From NCBI GenBank assembly GCA_003520425.1, contig DOUU01000143.1, positions 14,561-21,716 of the forward strand: DNA of 7,156 nt. The letters are read 5' to 3'. This document shows positions 1-6,106 of this stretch, one piece after another. The notes below the pieces were generated by a model. The model was not told where the DNA came from. It made no database searches and was given only the letters and a program-made list of their open reading frames with translations. Position 1 is the stretch's first letter; every line of letters begins with the position of its first letter. A program made the position numbers and the translations under genes. The DNA is from Deltaproteobacteria bacterium. Lineage in GTDB: Bacteria; Myxococcota_A; UBA9160.

Positions 1-726
1 ACGGCCCGCGCAGGGTGGGCGTTCGTTTTGAAGTCTGCCGCGGATGCGGGGCCCGGAGCGAAGAGCAAAAACCATGCAAAGTCGACTGGATCCATGTTTG
101 AAGTCGAGGACCAGTAACCGCCGGCGCTCGTCGGTCCGAAAACTGGGTCAATGCACGACGGTCCCTGTGAGCAGTCCAATATGGTTCTCAGCTCGTCGAT
201 TCCCGGCAGCCACCAGTCGCTATAGTAGGCAAAGCCGGGATTGTCTGGTTCACGTCGTGAATCGATCCCGATCCGTCGTTGAACTTCTTTTCCCATTCGA
301 GTTGCGTCTGATAATCGAAGACGGTGGCCACCCGATCCTCGAAGCGCGTCGTGGAGAGCGAAAAAGACGTGCCCGGAGACCATCCTCCGTCCTGCTGCGG
401 GCTCCACGCCTTCAGCCACCACAGGGAGTTTCCGGCTGGAAGCGGTGCCTGCAGGGTCAGTGTCGTTCCCTGAATCCAACATCCTCCAGGATCCACCGAT
501 CCGTGATGGAAGGCGCTTGGGAGAACGTTGGGCGTGGAACCACCTTGGCTCACCCACACGCGATAGCAGGTTGCATTGGGAACCTCCGCCCATTGCAGGG
601 TAAATGTGCCGAATAGGGTGTGATGCCGGCGGGATGTAACGGCACGGGAGCCGCCATGGTCGCGTGAGCGGCCCCTGCGAGAGCCAGCGTGGACAGTGCC
701 GCAAGTGCCATCCCCGTCGTCTTCAT
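1..726 (-). pseudogene. Secreted Fn3-like + DUF1566 protein, frameshifted twice, 3' end off the window
   Basis: Likely an exported surface or periplasmic protein; its ligand is unknown. The ATG at 726-724 follows a purine-rich Shine-Dalgarno (GAGAGGGG, 737-730), and the protein opens with a clear signal peptide (MKTTGMALAALSTLALAGAAHA). In the frame-corrected protein (about 243 residues to the edge), residues 26-127 form a fibronectin-III-like domain (TFTLQWAEVPNATCYRVWV, then WWLKAWSP and GWSPGTSFSL). Residues 135-243 match DUF1566 (Lcl C-terminal): VFDYQTQLEWEKK, SIHDVN, DWWLPGIDELRTI, CIDPVFGPT, GYWSSTSN, AWF and a final PARAV. The reading frame shifts near 609-610 and near 237-239; each is repaired by one extra base (G, then C). 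PARAV resembles the family's closing VRAVR motif, so the stop probably lies just outside. It is either a pseudogene or an intact gene with two consensus deletions. The domain calls are firm and the pseudogene status is uncertain. Confidence 0.8.
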
Positions 727-754
727 CGACCCCTCTCGGTTGACGTACGACCCT

Positions 755-784
755 ATTCTGCACACCGCGAGCGCCGCGGTCCAA
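755..784 (-). promoter_or_regulatory. Weak candidate sigma-70 promoter for the DUF1566 gene
   Basis: Read on the minus strand, TTGGAC (784-779) and CAGAAT (760-755) are separated by 18 bases and lie about 30 bases ahead of the ATG at 726. The boxes match the consensus at only 3/6 and 4/6 positions, so this is a guess based on spacing and location. Confidence 0.22.
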
Positions 785-1043
785 CGCAAACTTGTGGGGT
801 AATCTTGCGGATCCTGCAGATGATCCCATCGCGACCTCCGGCCGTGCGGTTTTCTCGGGCCTTCCAAGGCGGGTGGGTGGGCGCGATGCCAACAAGCCTG
901 GTGTGTCGGCCCTGCGTTCGCACTGCGGTCGACGGACGTCAATCCGCCGTCCCGGTTCCCACCCGCCGGAGGCGACGCCAAGGGGGCAGAGAACCGGGCC
1001 CTGCTGCCACAGCTCGGGCCCCGGGGGTTCCTGGCTTGTAGAG

Positions 1044-1208
1044 CTATTGGTCTCGTTCGCGCGGTTCGCTCCGAGCAAGGCCTGCGACGAGGTCGACGAT
1101 CAACACTTTCTTGCCGAGAATAGGAGCGATCGTCAGCGATGCTTCGTGCTTCTCGCGGGTTGGGGCGTCATCGTGCGAACCACAGCCTGTGCTCCGAAGC
1201 CGGCGGCA
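1044..1208 (-). pseudogene. Possible coding relic (54 codons, no start codon)
   Basis: Between an in-frame TGA (1211-1209) and a TAG (1046-1044) the minus strand encodes a 54-residue stretch. Its middle reads like a natural protein: HEASLTIAPILGKKVLIVDL followed by VAGLARSEPRERDQ. There is a hydrophobic beta-strand-like run (KKVLIVDLVAGL) and a charged tail. No ATG, GTG or TTG lies where it could serve as the start, so if it was ever a gene, only the 3' end remains. I do not recognise the family. Third-position G+C is only moderate, so chance is a real alternative. Confidence 0.2.
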
Positions 1209-1255
1209 TCAGCGTGTTCAGCCGGCCTTCCGTGGGCTCGGTTGAGCGCTGCTCT

Positions 1256-1261
1256 GGAGGG
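1256..1261 (+). promoter_or_regulatory. Shine-Dalgarno fixing the regulator start
   Basis: GGAGGG ends 8 bases before the ATG at 1270. This decides the start in favour of the long form that includes the lysine/arginine-rich tail, rather than an internal start nearer the DNA-binding domain. Confidence 0.7.
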
Positions 1262-1269
1262 CCCGACCC

Positions 1270-2019
1270 ATGGGAGCACGCAAGAAGGTCGGAGGCCGGA
1301 AGGCCGCGGTGCGGAAGAAGGCGGGCGATGAGGGGGAGGGCGGGCAGCGGTCCGCCGCCAGAACGAAGGGCACGGCGAGGCTGAGGAGCCGGGTGGGGGA
1401 GAGACCCCCGCAGCCCGCGCGCCCGGGAGCCAGCTGGCTCGGCGAGCGGCTGACGCAGCTGGTCGAGCATGCGGCCGCCGGCTTTTTGCGACGCGCAGTC
1501 GACGTCGGTGGTGCCGGGGTCGCAGCGCTTCTTCCCGGCAGCGAGGAGATGCGACGCGAGGTAGGCGCGTATGTCCGTGAACTCCGCGAGCTGGCCGGCC
1601 TGACGCGCGGCGAGCTGGCCGAGGCGCTAAGGCTCTCGGACCAGTCCCTCCTGGCCGCTGTGGAGGCCGGCACTGCGACGCTCTCCTTCGAGCTGACGCT
1701 CCGGCTCGCCGCGATCATCGCCCGTCACGACCCGGTGCCTTTCGTCTCGCGGCTGGCCCGCACGTACAACCCGATCCTCTGGCAGCTGCTCGAAGACTGG
1801 GGGATTGGCGAGCTGCCGCTGCAGCTCGAGCGGGAGCGCGAGTTCGTGAACATCCTGCGGGGCGCCGAGGCGGCGCGCGCCCTCAGCGACGAGGACTTCG
1901 CCCAGGTGCTCGCCTTCACGCGAGTGGCCTTCGAGACGGCTCTCCACTTCGCCCGGCGCGAAGCGCGGCCGCGCCAGAGAGCTGCGGACGTCGCTTCCAA
2001 GACCCCGATCGGCCGCTGA
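1270..2019 (+). CDS. XRE-type helix-turn-helix regulator with basic N-terminal tail
   Basis: Probable cytoplasmic DNA-binding regulator of 249 residues. Residues 1-45 are a low-complexity basic tail rich in Lys, Arg, Ala and Gly (start MGARKKVGGRKAAVRKKAGD), reminiscent of histone-H1-like or AlgP-like tails. Residues 54-90 may form a helix leading into the core (WLGERLTQLVEHAAAGFL). Residues about 98-152 look like a Cro/C1 HTH: YVRELRELAGLTRGELAEAL, then LSDQSLLAAVEAGTATLSFE as turn and recognition helix, then TLRLAAIIA. Residues 155-230 are a helical C-terminal region (DPVPFVSRLARTYNPILWQL, then FAQVLAFTRVAFETALHFAR) of unknown role, possibly dimerisation or effector binding. The ALDH starts 161 bases downstream on the same strand, so it is a plausible target; this is inferred from position alone. 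The HTH call is fairly sure; the ligand and target are unknown. Confidence 0.8.
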   Translation: MGARKKVGGRKAAVRKKAGDEGEGGQRSAARTKGTARLRSRVGERPPQPARPGASWLGERLTQLVEHAAAGFLRRAVDVGGAGVAALLPGSEEMRREVGAYVRELRELAGLTRGELAEALRLSDQSLLAAVEAGTATLSFELTLRLAAIIARHDPVPFVSRLARTYNPILWQLLEDWGIGELPLQLEREREFVNILRGAEAARALSDEDFAQVLAFTRVAFETALHFARREARPRQRAADVASKTPIGR

Positions 2020-2129
2020 GCTCGCGTCGGGCCGTAGAGCCGCCTCCAGCGCACCCGGCCCATCGTAGGAGCCCGAGATGGCACCCACCGCTCCGAGGCG
2101 CGAGAGGCCAGAGGCGTGCTCACCGATGA

Positions 2130-2158
2130 TTCACACGGCGAGCTTCGAGCGGTAGACT
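2130..2158 (+). promoter_or_regulatory. Sigma-70-like promoter for the aldehyde dehydrogenase
   Basis: TTCACA (2130-2135, 5/6 match to TTGACA) and TAGACT (2153-2158, 4/6 match to TATAAT) are separated by exactly 17 bases. Transcription would begin near 2165, giving a leader of about 15 bases that still contains the Shine-Dalgarno at 2168-2172. This suggests the ALDH can be transcribed independently of the upstream regulator. It is the best promoter match in the window, but unproven. Confidence 0.5.
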
Positions 2159-2167
2159 TTGATCTCC

Positions 2168-2172
2168 GGAGG
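2168..2172 (+). promoter_or_regulatory. Shine-Dalgarno of the aldehyde dehydrogenase
   Basis: A perfect GGAGG lies 8 bases before the ATG at 2181 and sets that codon as the start. Confidence 0.75.
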
Positions 2173-2180
2173 TACCCCTC

Positions 2181-3617
2181 ATGGCCCAAACCGCCCAGCT
2201 CCGCCGCATCGAGCACCCCGACAACGAAGCGCAGCGCATCTTCCAGCTCCAGCGCGAGGCCTACCTCCAGCATCCCTTCCCGAGCCTCGAGGAACGCTGC
2301 GCCCGGCTGCGCGCAGTTGAGCGGATCCTGGTCGAGAACCGCGATGCGATCGCCGAGGCCATCCACCGCGACTTCGGGCACCGTTGCACCGAGGAGTCGC
2401 TGATGCTCGAGGTCTTCACCTGCGTCGATGGGATCCGCCATACCTTGAAGAAGCTCCCGCGCTGGATGCGGCCCCAGCGGCGCTCCGTCTCGATCCTGTT
2501 CGCGACGGGGCGAAACCGTCTGCTGCCCCAGCCAAAAGGTGTGGTGGGCATCGTCTCCCCCTGGAACTATCCGCTCTTCCTCACGGTAAGCCCGCTCACC
2601 AGCGCCCTTGCCGCGGGCAACCGCGCAATGATCAAGATGGCGAGCCACTCCCAAAGGCTCTGCCGGCTCCTGCAGGAGAAGTTTGGCGCTGCAATCGCCG
2701 AGGACGTCGTGGCGATCCTCCCGGGTATCCCCGCCCGAGATTTCTCGACGCTGCCCTTCGATCACCTGATCTTCACGGGCTCGGCCGACGCCGGTCGCAC
2801 CGTGATGCGTGATGCGGCCGAGAACCTGACTCCGGTGACGCTCGAGCTCGGCGGCAAGTCGCCCACAATCCTGTGCGACGACTTCGACGTCGACGAAGCA
2901 GCCTCCCGCATCCTCTACGCCAAGCTCGTGAACGCGGGCCAGACCTGTCTCGCCCCCGACTACCTCTTCCTGCCCGAGGCCGCGCGCGAGCGCTTCGTCG
3001 CGGCGGCGCGGCGCATCGTGCCCCAGCGCTATCCGGACACGAAGGATTCGAGCTACACGTCGATCATCGACGAGAAGTCCTACCGGCGGCTGCGGGCGAC
3101 CCTCAAGGATGCGGAGGAGAAGGGCGCGAGCGTGATTCCGCTCGTGCCGGGCGCCTCCTTCGACGACAGTCTGCGGAAGGTTCCGCCGCACCTCGTCCTC
3201 GGCGTGACCGATGACATGACGATCATGAAAGAGGAGATCTTTGGGCCGCTCCTTCCGGTGAAGACCTACCGCGACCTCGACGAGGTGATCGCATACATCA
3301 ACTCCAAGGATCGTCCGCTTGGCTTCTATGTCTTCACGAACGACAAGAAGCGTGAGGAGAAGCTGCTCTACGCCACCATCTCGGGCGGCGTCTCGATCAA
3401 CAACTGCATGTTCCACGTCGCGCAGCACGACCTTCCCTTCGGCGGGGTGGGCGCGAGCGGGATGGGGCAGTACCACAGCTTCGAGGGATTCGTCGAGTTC
3501 AGCAAGATGCGGCCCGTGTTCACGAACCCGCGGCTCTCGCTGCTACACCTCTTCTACCCGCCCTACGGGCCGCGCCACCGCCGCGTGCTCGACGCGCTGC
3601 TGAGGTGGGCTCGCTGA
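2181..3617 (+). CDS. Coniferyl aldehyde dehydrogenase-like ALDH (class-3-like)
   Basis: Complete 478-residue soluble enzyme that would oxidise an aldehyde to its carboxylic acid with NAD(P)+. Coniferyl aldehyde is the namesake substrate of this subgroup; aliphatic or other aromatic aldehydes are equally possible. Catalytic features are all present: SPWNYP at 126-131 (N129 in the oxyanion hole), the nucleotide-binding loop FTGSADAG at 198-205, ELGGKSP at 222-228 (general base E222), the nucleophile C256 in NAGQTCLAPD, EEIFGPLLPV at 351-360, and the C-terminal signature PFGGVGASGMGQYHSFEGF at 419-437. The tail (LLHLFYPPYGPRHRRVL) is typical of class 3 and coniferyl ALDHs, and the length is about normal for them. 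The position equivalent to ALDH2 Glu195 is Ser155 (sequence KMAS), which may relax the usual NAD+ preference. It stands alone apart from the upstream regulator. No lignin or phenylpropanoid genes accompany it, so the physiological substrate is open. Confidence 0.93.
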   Translation: MAQTAQLRRIEHPDNEAQRIFQLQREAYLQHPFPSLEERCARLRAVERILVENRDAIAEAIHRDFGHRCTEESLMLEVFTCVDGIRHTLKKLPRWMRPQRRSVSILFATGRNRLLPQPKGVVGIVSPWNYPLFLTVSPLTSALAAGNRAMIKMASHSQRLCRLLQEKFGAAIAEDVVAILPGIPARDFSTLPFDHLIFTGSADAGRTVMRDAAENLTPVTLELGGKSPTILCDDFDVDEAASRILYAKLVNAGQTCLAPDYLFLPEAARERFVAAARRIVPQRYPDTKDSSYTSIIDEKSYRRLRATLKDAEEKGASVIPLVPGASFDDSLRKVPPHLVLGVTDDMTIMKEEIFGPLLPVKTYRDLDEVIAYINSKDRPLGFYVFTNDKKREEKLLYATISGGVSINNCMFHVAQHDLPFGGVGASGMGQYHSFEGFVEFSKMRPVFTNPRLSLLHLFYPPYGPRHRRVLDALLRWAR

Positions 3618-3642
3618 CGCCGCCACCGACGAATTCGCGGAG

Positions 3643-3669
3643 CCCTCGCTTGGGGCGTGCGACCGAGGG
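3643..3669 (+). terminator. Weak stem-loop downstream of the ALDH
   Basis: CCCTCG (3643-3648) can pair with CGAGGG (3664-3669) across a 15-base loop, beginning 25 bases after the ALDH stop. No T-tract follows, so it is at best a weak or Rho-assisted terminator and could be chance. Confidence 0.2.
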
Positions 3670-3862
3670 ATGCTCCCGAAGGCGTATGGGCGAACGGGAA
3701 GCGGCGCCGGCCTCCGAGCGTCCTTCCCTCGCGCGCGAAACGGTGGTGCTCCGGACGTGATCCGCAAGTCCTCTCGCGTGGGCATACGGTCTCGTCGAAA
3801 GGTCGCCGCCGATAGCAGTGCACAAGGCCTCCTCGGACATTCGCGCGAAACCGCGTGAACTA

Positions 3863-3899
3863 GGGCGACTCGCCCGACCGTCAGGCGATTCGCCCGACC
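3863..3899. repeat. Tandem 20-base-period repeat of small palindromes at the ICMT stop codon
   Basis: GGCGACTCGCCCGACC (3864-3879) recurs as GGCGATTCGCCCGACC (3884-3899): 15 of 16 bases identical, period 20. Each copy holds a near-perfect palindrome (GGGCGA-C-TCGCCC at 3863-3875, GGCGA-T-TCGCC at 3884-3894). The second copy forms the last codons of the minus-strand methyltransferase gene and the first lies just past its stop (3883-3881). It sits between two convergent genes, where paired hairpins could work as a bidirectional terminator or 3'-end stabiliser, though no T-tract is present. The duplication is seen directly; the function is inferred. Confidence 0.65.
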
Positions 3900-4486
3900 T
3901 GCGGTATGAAGCGGCCCACGCGGCGGGCGTAGGCGCGGAACTGCTCTGGATGGAGGCGCGAGAGATACGGCTCTTCGACCTTGCGGACGTGCAGTTCGAG
4001 CGCGACGAACGCGACGAAGAAGGCCACAGCGGCAAGGATATTCGGAACAACCAGCACGAGACCAAGGAGTGTTGTCAGCATCGCCGTGTAGATCGGGTTC
4101 CGCACCCACGCGAAGAGACCCTTCGTTACGAGCTCGGTCCTCTCGCTCGGGTCTACCCCGACGCGCCAGGAAGCGCCCATTTCGATCTGCGCGACCAGCG
4201 TAACGACAATTCCGAGCGCCATGAGGGCGAGACCGAAGCCACGCACCGACGTCGGGAGGGGGGCCGTGCCGACGCGGCCCCGCCAGAAGAGCTCCGCGAG
4301 GGGGGCCAGGAGCGCGGTGATCCCTCCCGCTGAGAGCAGGAAACCGGCCACGCCGGCGCTCGAGAGGAACGGGCCCGAGAGGCCGCGGAAGCCGTGATCG
4401 CCTGTCTGTTGGAACTGAAGCCAAGCCCGCCAGCCGAAGGCGAGGAGCGCAAAGAGCACGTACAAGGCAAGCGCGCCGAACGCCAT
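3881..4486 (-). CDS. Isoprenylcysteine carboxyl methyltransferase (ICMT/PEMT)-like membrane protein
   Basis: A 201-residue integral inner-membrane protein that probably transfers a methyl group from S-adenosylmethionine to a lipid or small hydrophobic acceptor. In bacteria the acceptor of this family is usually unknown. Hydrophobic segments lie at about 3-22, 41-63, 83-103 and 135-164. The family core is clear: SWRVGVDPSERTELVTKGLF leads into WVRNPIYTAM at 127-136 (the RNPIY/RHPIY motif), and the C-terminal part has VEEPYLSRLHPEQFRAYARR then VGRFIP at 170-195, matching the EE-L-F-Y-Y-V-R-P pattern that binds the cofactor. The start is supported by GAAGGG (4497-4492), 5 bases from the ATG. The gene converges on the ALDH and lies 508 bases downstream of the lipoprotein gene, too far to assume an operon. 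Its last codons fall in a tandem repeat. The family call is strong; the substrate is unknown. Confidence 0.88.
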   Translation of the reverse strand: MAFGALALYVLFALLAFGWRAWLQFQQTGDHGFRGLSGPFLSSAGVAGFLLSAGGITALLAPLAELFWRGRVGTAPLPTSVRGFGLALMALGIVVTLVAQIEMGASWRVGVDPSERTELVTKGLFAWVRNPIYTAMLTTLLGLVLVVPNILAAVAFFVAFVALELHVRKVEEPYLSRLHPEQFRAYARRVGRFIPQVGRIA

Positions 4487-4994
4487 GGCATCCCTTCAGT
4501 GCGGCCGCTCGCTCCGGCCAGGGGCAGCGTTGCAAGCATGGCCGAACTTGCCAAGTGGCTGATCCAGCCAGCGAGTCCGAGCATAACCGAGGACGTGGCC
4601 CTTCTACACGAGTCCACCCCTCGACCGGCAACGCCCGGCAGTCGCGCGCCGCGGACGACGTGCGCTGGGTCCCCACCGCCGGATTGGACCTCCTGCAGTC
4701 CGTATCCGAATCTCGCGGCACGGTCTCACATTTCTCTTTGATGTGTATCGCTCGGGAGGCTCCGGCAGGGGGCTGCATCCGGCAACCGCTGCGCCAGACG
4801 CCTCCTTCTATCCTACACGTGCCAGCGTTCCGCCCCCCGGGCCGGATCCCAGCGATTGCAATCGCGCGAGGCGCTCGCATCCGGCGGCTGAGTCGATTCC
4901 CGCAGCTGAGAGGTCACCCCTGCGCGCCGCACCCTCTCCCCGGTGCCACCGGCAGGCGGACCTTCACCGCCGGGGCTTCATTCCAGAGAGCTCC
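4487..4994. other. Intergenic region, 508 bases, no convincing gene
   Basis: This gap lies between the lipoprotein gene (upstream on the minus strand) and the methyltransferase gene. Several long open frames cross it, but their products are arginine/proline-rich with no recognisable family, as expected of GC-rich non-coding DNA. On the minus strand ahead of the methyltransferase, TTGGCA is a 5/6 match to a -35 box, but no acceptable -10 lies 16-18 bases downstream. The hairpin described separately occupies 4938-4975. Confidence 0.5.
4938..4975 (-). terminator. Candidate hairpin downstream of the lipoprotein gene
   Basis: About 20 bases past the lipoprotein stop, CCCCGG (4975-4970 read on the minus strand) can pair with CCGGGG (4943-4938). 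A second perfect palindrome, CCGGTGCCACCGG (4940-4952), overlaps one arm. The elements are GC-rich and well placed to end the lipoprotein transcript, but no T-run follows and stems this short arise by chance in such DNA. Confidence 0.25.
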
Positions 4995-5513
4995 TCACTC
5001 GCCTGCAGAAGGCGGCGGGCCTTTCTCCTCCGGGGTCTCGCCATGCCGTGCGCGGCGGAGGACATCCAGCGCATCGGCAAGGCGCTGCGCGGTCTGCGCA
5101 TCCTTCATCTCCACGAAGATCGGCTCGGTCGCACCATCGAGGGAGAGCTCAATGCCCGACCCGATTGCCCAGCGTCGCACGGCAACGCCTGCCAGCTCAC
5201 GAAAAGTGACGTAGTAACGGGCGGGACCCACGAGCACCCGTTCGCGGGCGATCTGCGGCGTCCCAAGCGTGACGATGGAGCCAACGATCATTGGCTCGAC
5301 CACGAGGCGATCCCGCCAGCTCCACTCGTAGGCATTGACGGAGATCCCTCCTTCAACGAGCTGGAAGTTCGGGTCCCGAGCGGCTGTGTCGCGGACCACT
5401 GCAGCGGCCTCGTCGAGGGACGCTTCTGTGACGGGAATGTCGGTAGGCGGTATCAGGCCGCCGCACGCCAGCTGCGCGGCCAAAAAAAGCGCTGCCCACG
5501 GCCAGCGGTCCAT
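4995..5513 (-). CDS. Small putative lipoprotein of unknown function
   Basis: A 172-residue protein I cannot assign to a family. The N-terminus is a short export signal (MDRWPWAALFLAAQLACGG) with Cys17 as the likely lipidation site. The lipobox is imperfect: -3 is Gln rather than Leu, with Leu at -2 and Ala at -1. The mature part is mixed alpha/beta: a predicted helix near 30-48 (EASLDEAAAVVRDTAARD), alternating strands in the middle (VNAYEWSW, LVVEPMIVGSIVTLG, RYYVTFRELAGVAVRRWAIG), then IELSLDGATEPIFVEMKDAQ and a helix (TAQRLADALDVLRRAR), ending in a disordered Pro/Glu-rich tail. The strands-then-helix order is loosely reminiscent of bacterial PH-like domains; this is speculation. The start is the only ATG after an in-frame TGA 12 bases upstream, and no Shine-Dalgarno is visible, so translation may be leaderless or weak. 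Coding is supported by coherent composition and the signal sequence. Confidence 0.72.
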   Translation of the reverse strand: MDRWPWAALFLAAQLACGGLIPPTDIPVTEASLDEAAAVVRDTAARDPNFQLVEGGISVNAYEWSWRDRLVVEPMIVGSIVTLGTPQIARERVLVGPARYYVTFRELAGVAVRRWAIGSGIELSLDGATEPIFVEMKDAQTAQRLADALDVLRRARHGETPEEKGPPPSAGE

Positions 5514-5737
5514 AGCCGGAGCGTATCAGGATCTGGGATGAACCGGGTTCGGGCAGCGGGCAGGCGCGAAGATGCGGCGATCCGGCGCGACGGAGGAGGA
5601 AGTACCTCGGGAACCGATCCCGGCCCCAGCTCGTCGAGGGCGCCGCGACGAGCGTCGCACGCGTTTCAAGGGGTACACGGGTTTGGCGCCGGGGGCTGAG
5701 CCGCAGCTGCCTGATCCGTCCCCGAGAGGCACGACCA

Positions 5738-5998
5738 CGGCCTCTCGACGAACCGTGCCCAAGCGACTTCGTCCGCATCGTCGGCAACGGGGCCCTCAAC
5801 GCGCATCTCGTGGAGATTCTGTTCGAGCGCGCCAAGCGCATCTTGGCGAAAGATGACGGGCGGGGCTTGAAGCGCCCGCTCACTGAAGAGCAGATGGAGT
5901 GGCCACTCTCTGGCATTGCGCGCGCAACAGGGCATGACCGGTGCCGAGAACCCCTGGCAGAGTTCACGGCACCGGTGGTCCCACCGGAACTGGGGTAA
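5738..5998 (+). pseudogene. Possible coding remnant, family unknown
   Basis: One plus-strand frame ending at TAA 5996-5998 contains a protein-like run: SDFVRIVGNGALNAHLVEIL, then FERAKRILAKDDGRGLKRPL and TEEQMEWPLSGIA. Codon third positions across about 5760-5900 are mostly G or C, as in the ALDH, and the segment would form amphipathic helices. After about 5900 composition deteriorates. The frame stays open upstream but offers no ATG, GTG or TTG until GTG at 5810, which lies inside the good stretch, and no Shine-Dalgarno precedes that codon. It is therefore better read as a fragment, or a gene interrupted by an indel, than as an intact gene. I do not recognise the family, and chance cannot be excluded. 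Confidence 0.25.
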
Positions 5999-6078
5999 CG
6001 AGGGGACCATTCCCATTCTAACAGCTGTGTATGCAGATCGTGCGCGGGCGGAGACGCCGAGCGCGTGGCTGTGTCCGG

Positions 6079-6106
6079 CTTTTGAAAATCCGCTTTTTGA
6101 AAATCC
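6079..6106. repeat. Short A/T-rich direct repeat
   Basis: CTTTTGAAAATCC (6079-6091) is followed after one base by CTTTTTGAAAATCC (6093-6106), identical but for one extra T. Each unit holds an inverted TTTTgAAAA core. The A/T-richness stands out from the surrounding sequence. It may be a slippage duplication or a protein-binding site; nothing else supports a function. Confidence 0.5.

Larger units (their letters stand above)
727..1269. other. Divergent intergenic region, 543 bases, no convincing gene
   Basis: This gap separates the leftward DUF1566 gene from the rightward regulator and should hold both promoters. Open frames here have irregular composition and no family resemblance. Two things stand out. 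A perfect 8-base inverted repeat (CCCGGTTC at 951-958, GAACCGGG at 991-998) encloses a small CGCC-GGA-GGCG hairpin at 964-974. A short coding-like relic lies on the minus strand at 1044-1208 (separate entry). Inverted repeats of this size are expected by chance in GC-rich DNA, so no RNA gene is claimed. I found no persuasive -35/-10 pair for the regulator. Confidence 0.5.

Noticed and set aside
951..998. Structured RNA candidate: 8-base perfect stem around an inner hairpin
   Set aside because: In DNA this GC-rich, several 8-base stems with short loops are expected by chance in 7 kb. There is no promoter, terminator or known RNA family signature.
792..1331. 179-codon open frame on the plus strand reaching into the regulator gene
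   Set aside because: It has no ribosome site, overlaps the well-supported regulator start in another frame, and shows no domain resemblance.
1725..3476. 583-codon open frame on the minus strand opposite the regulator and ALDH
   Set aside because: It lies antisense to two well-supported genes. Its translation is rich in Arg, Asp, Gly and His with no family motifs, the usual mirror frame of GC-rich coding DNA.
3543..4880. 445-codon open frame on the minus strand across the convergent gap and methyltransferase
   Set aside because: It overlaps the ICMT-like gene in another frame and reads as Arg/Pro/Ala-rich low-information sequence, whereas the ICMT frame has clear family motifs.
4743..5699. 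318-codon open frame on the plus strand over the lipoprotein gene
   Set aside because: It is antisense to the lipoprotein gene, has no recognisable domain or ribosome site, and its composition is typical of a shadow frame.
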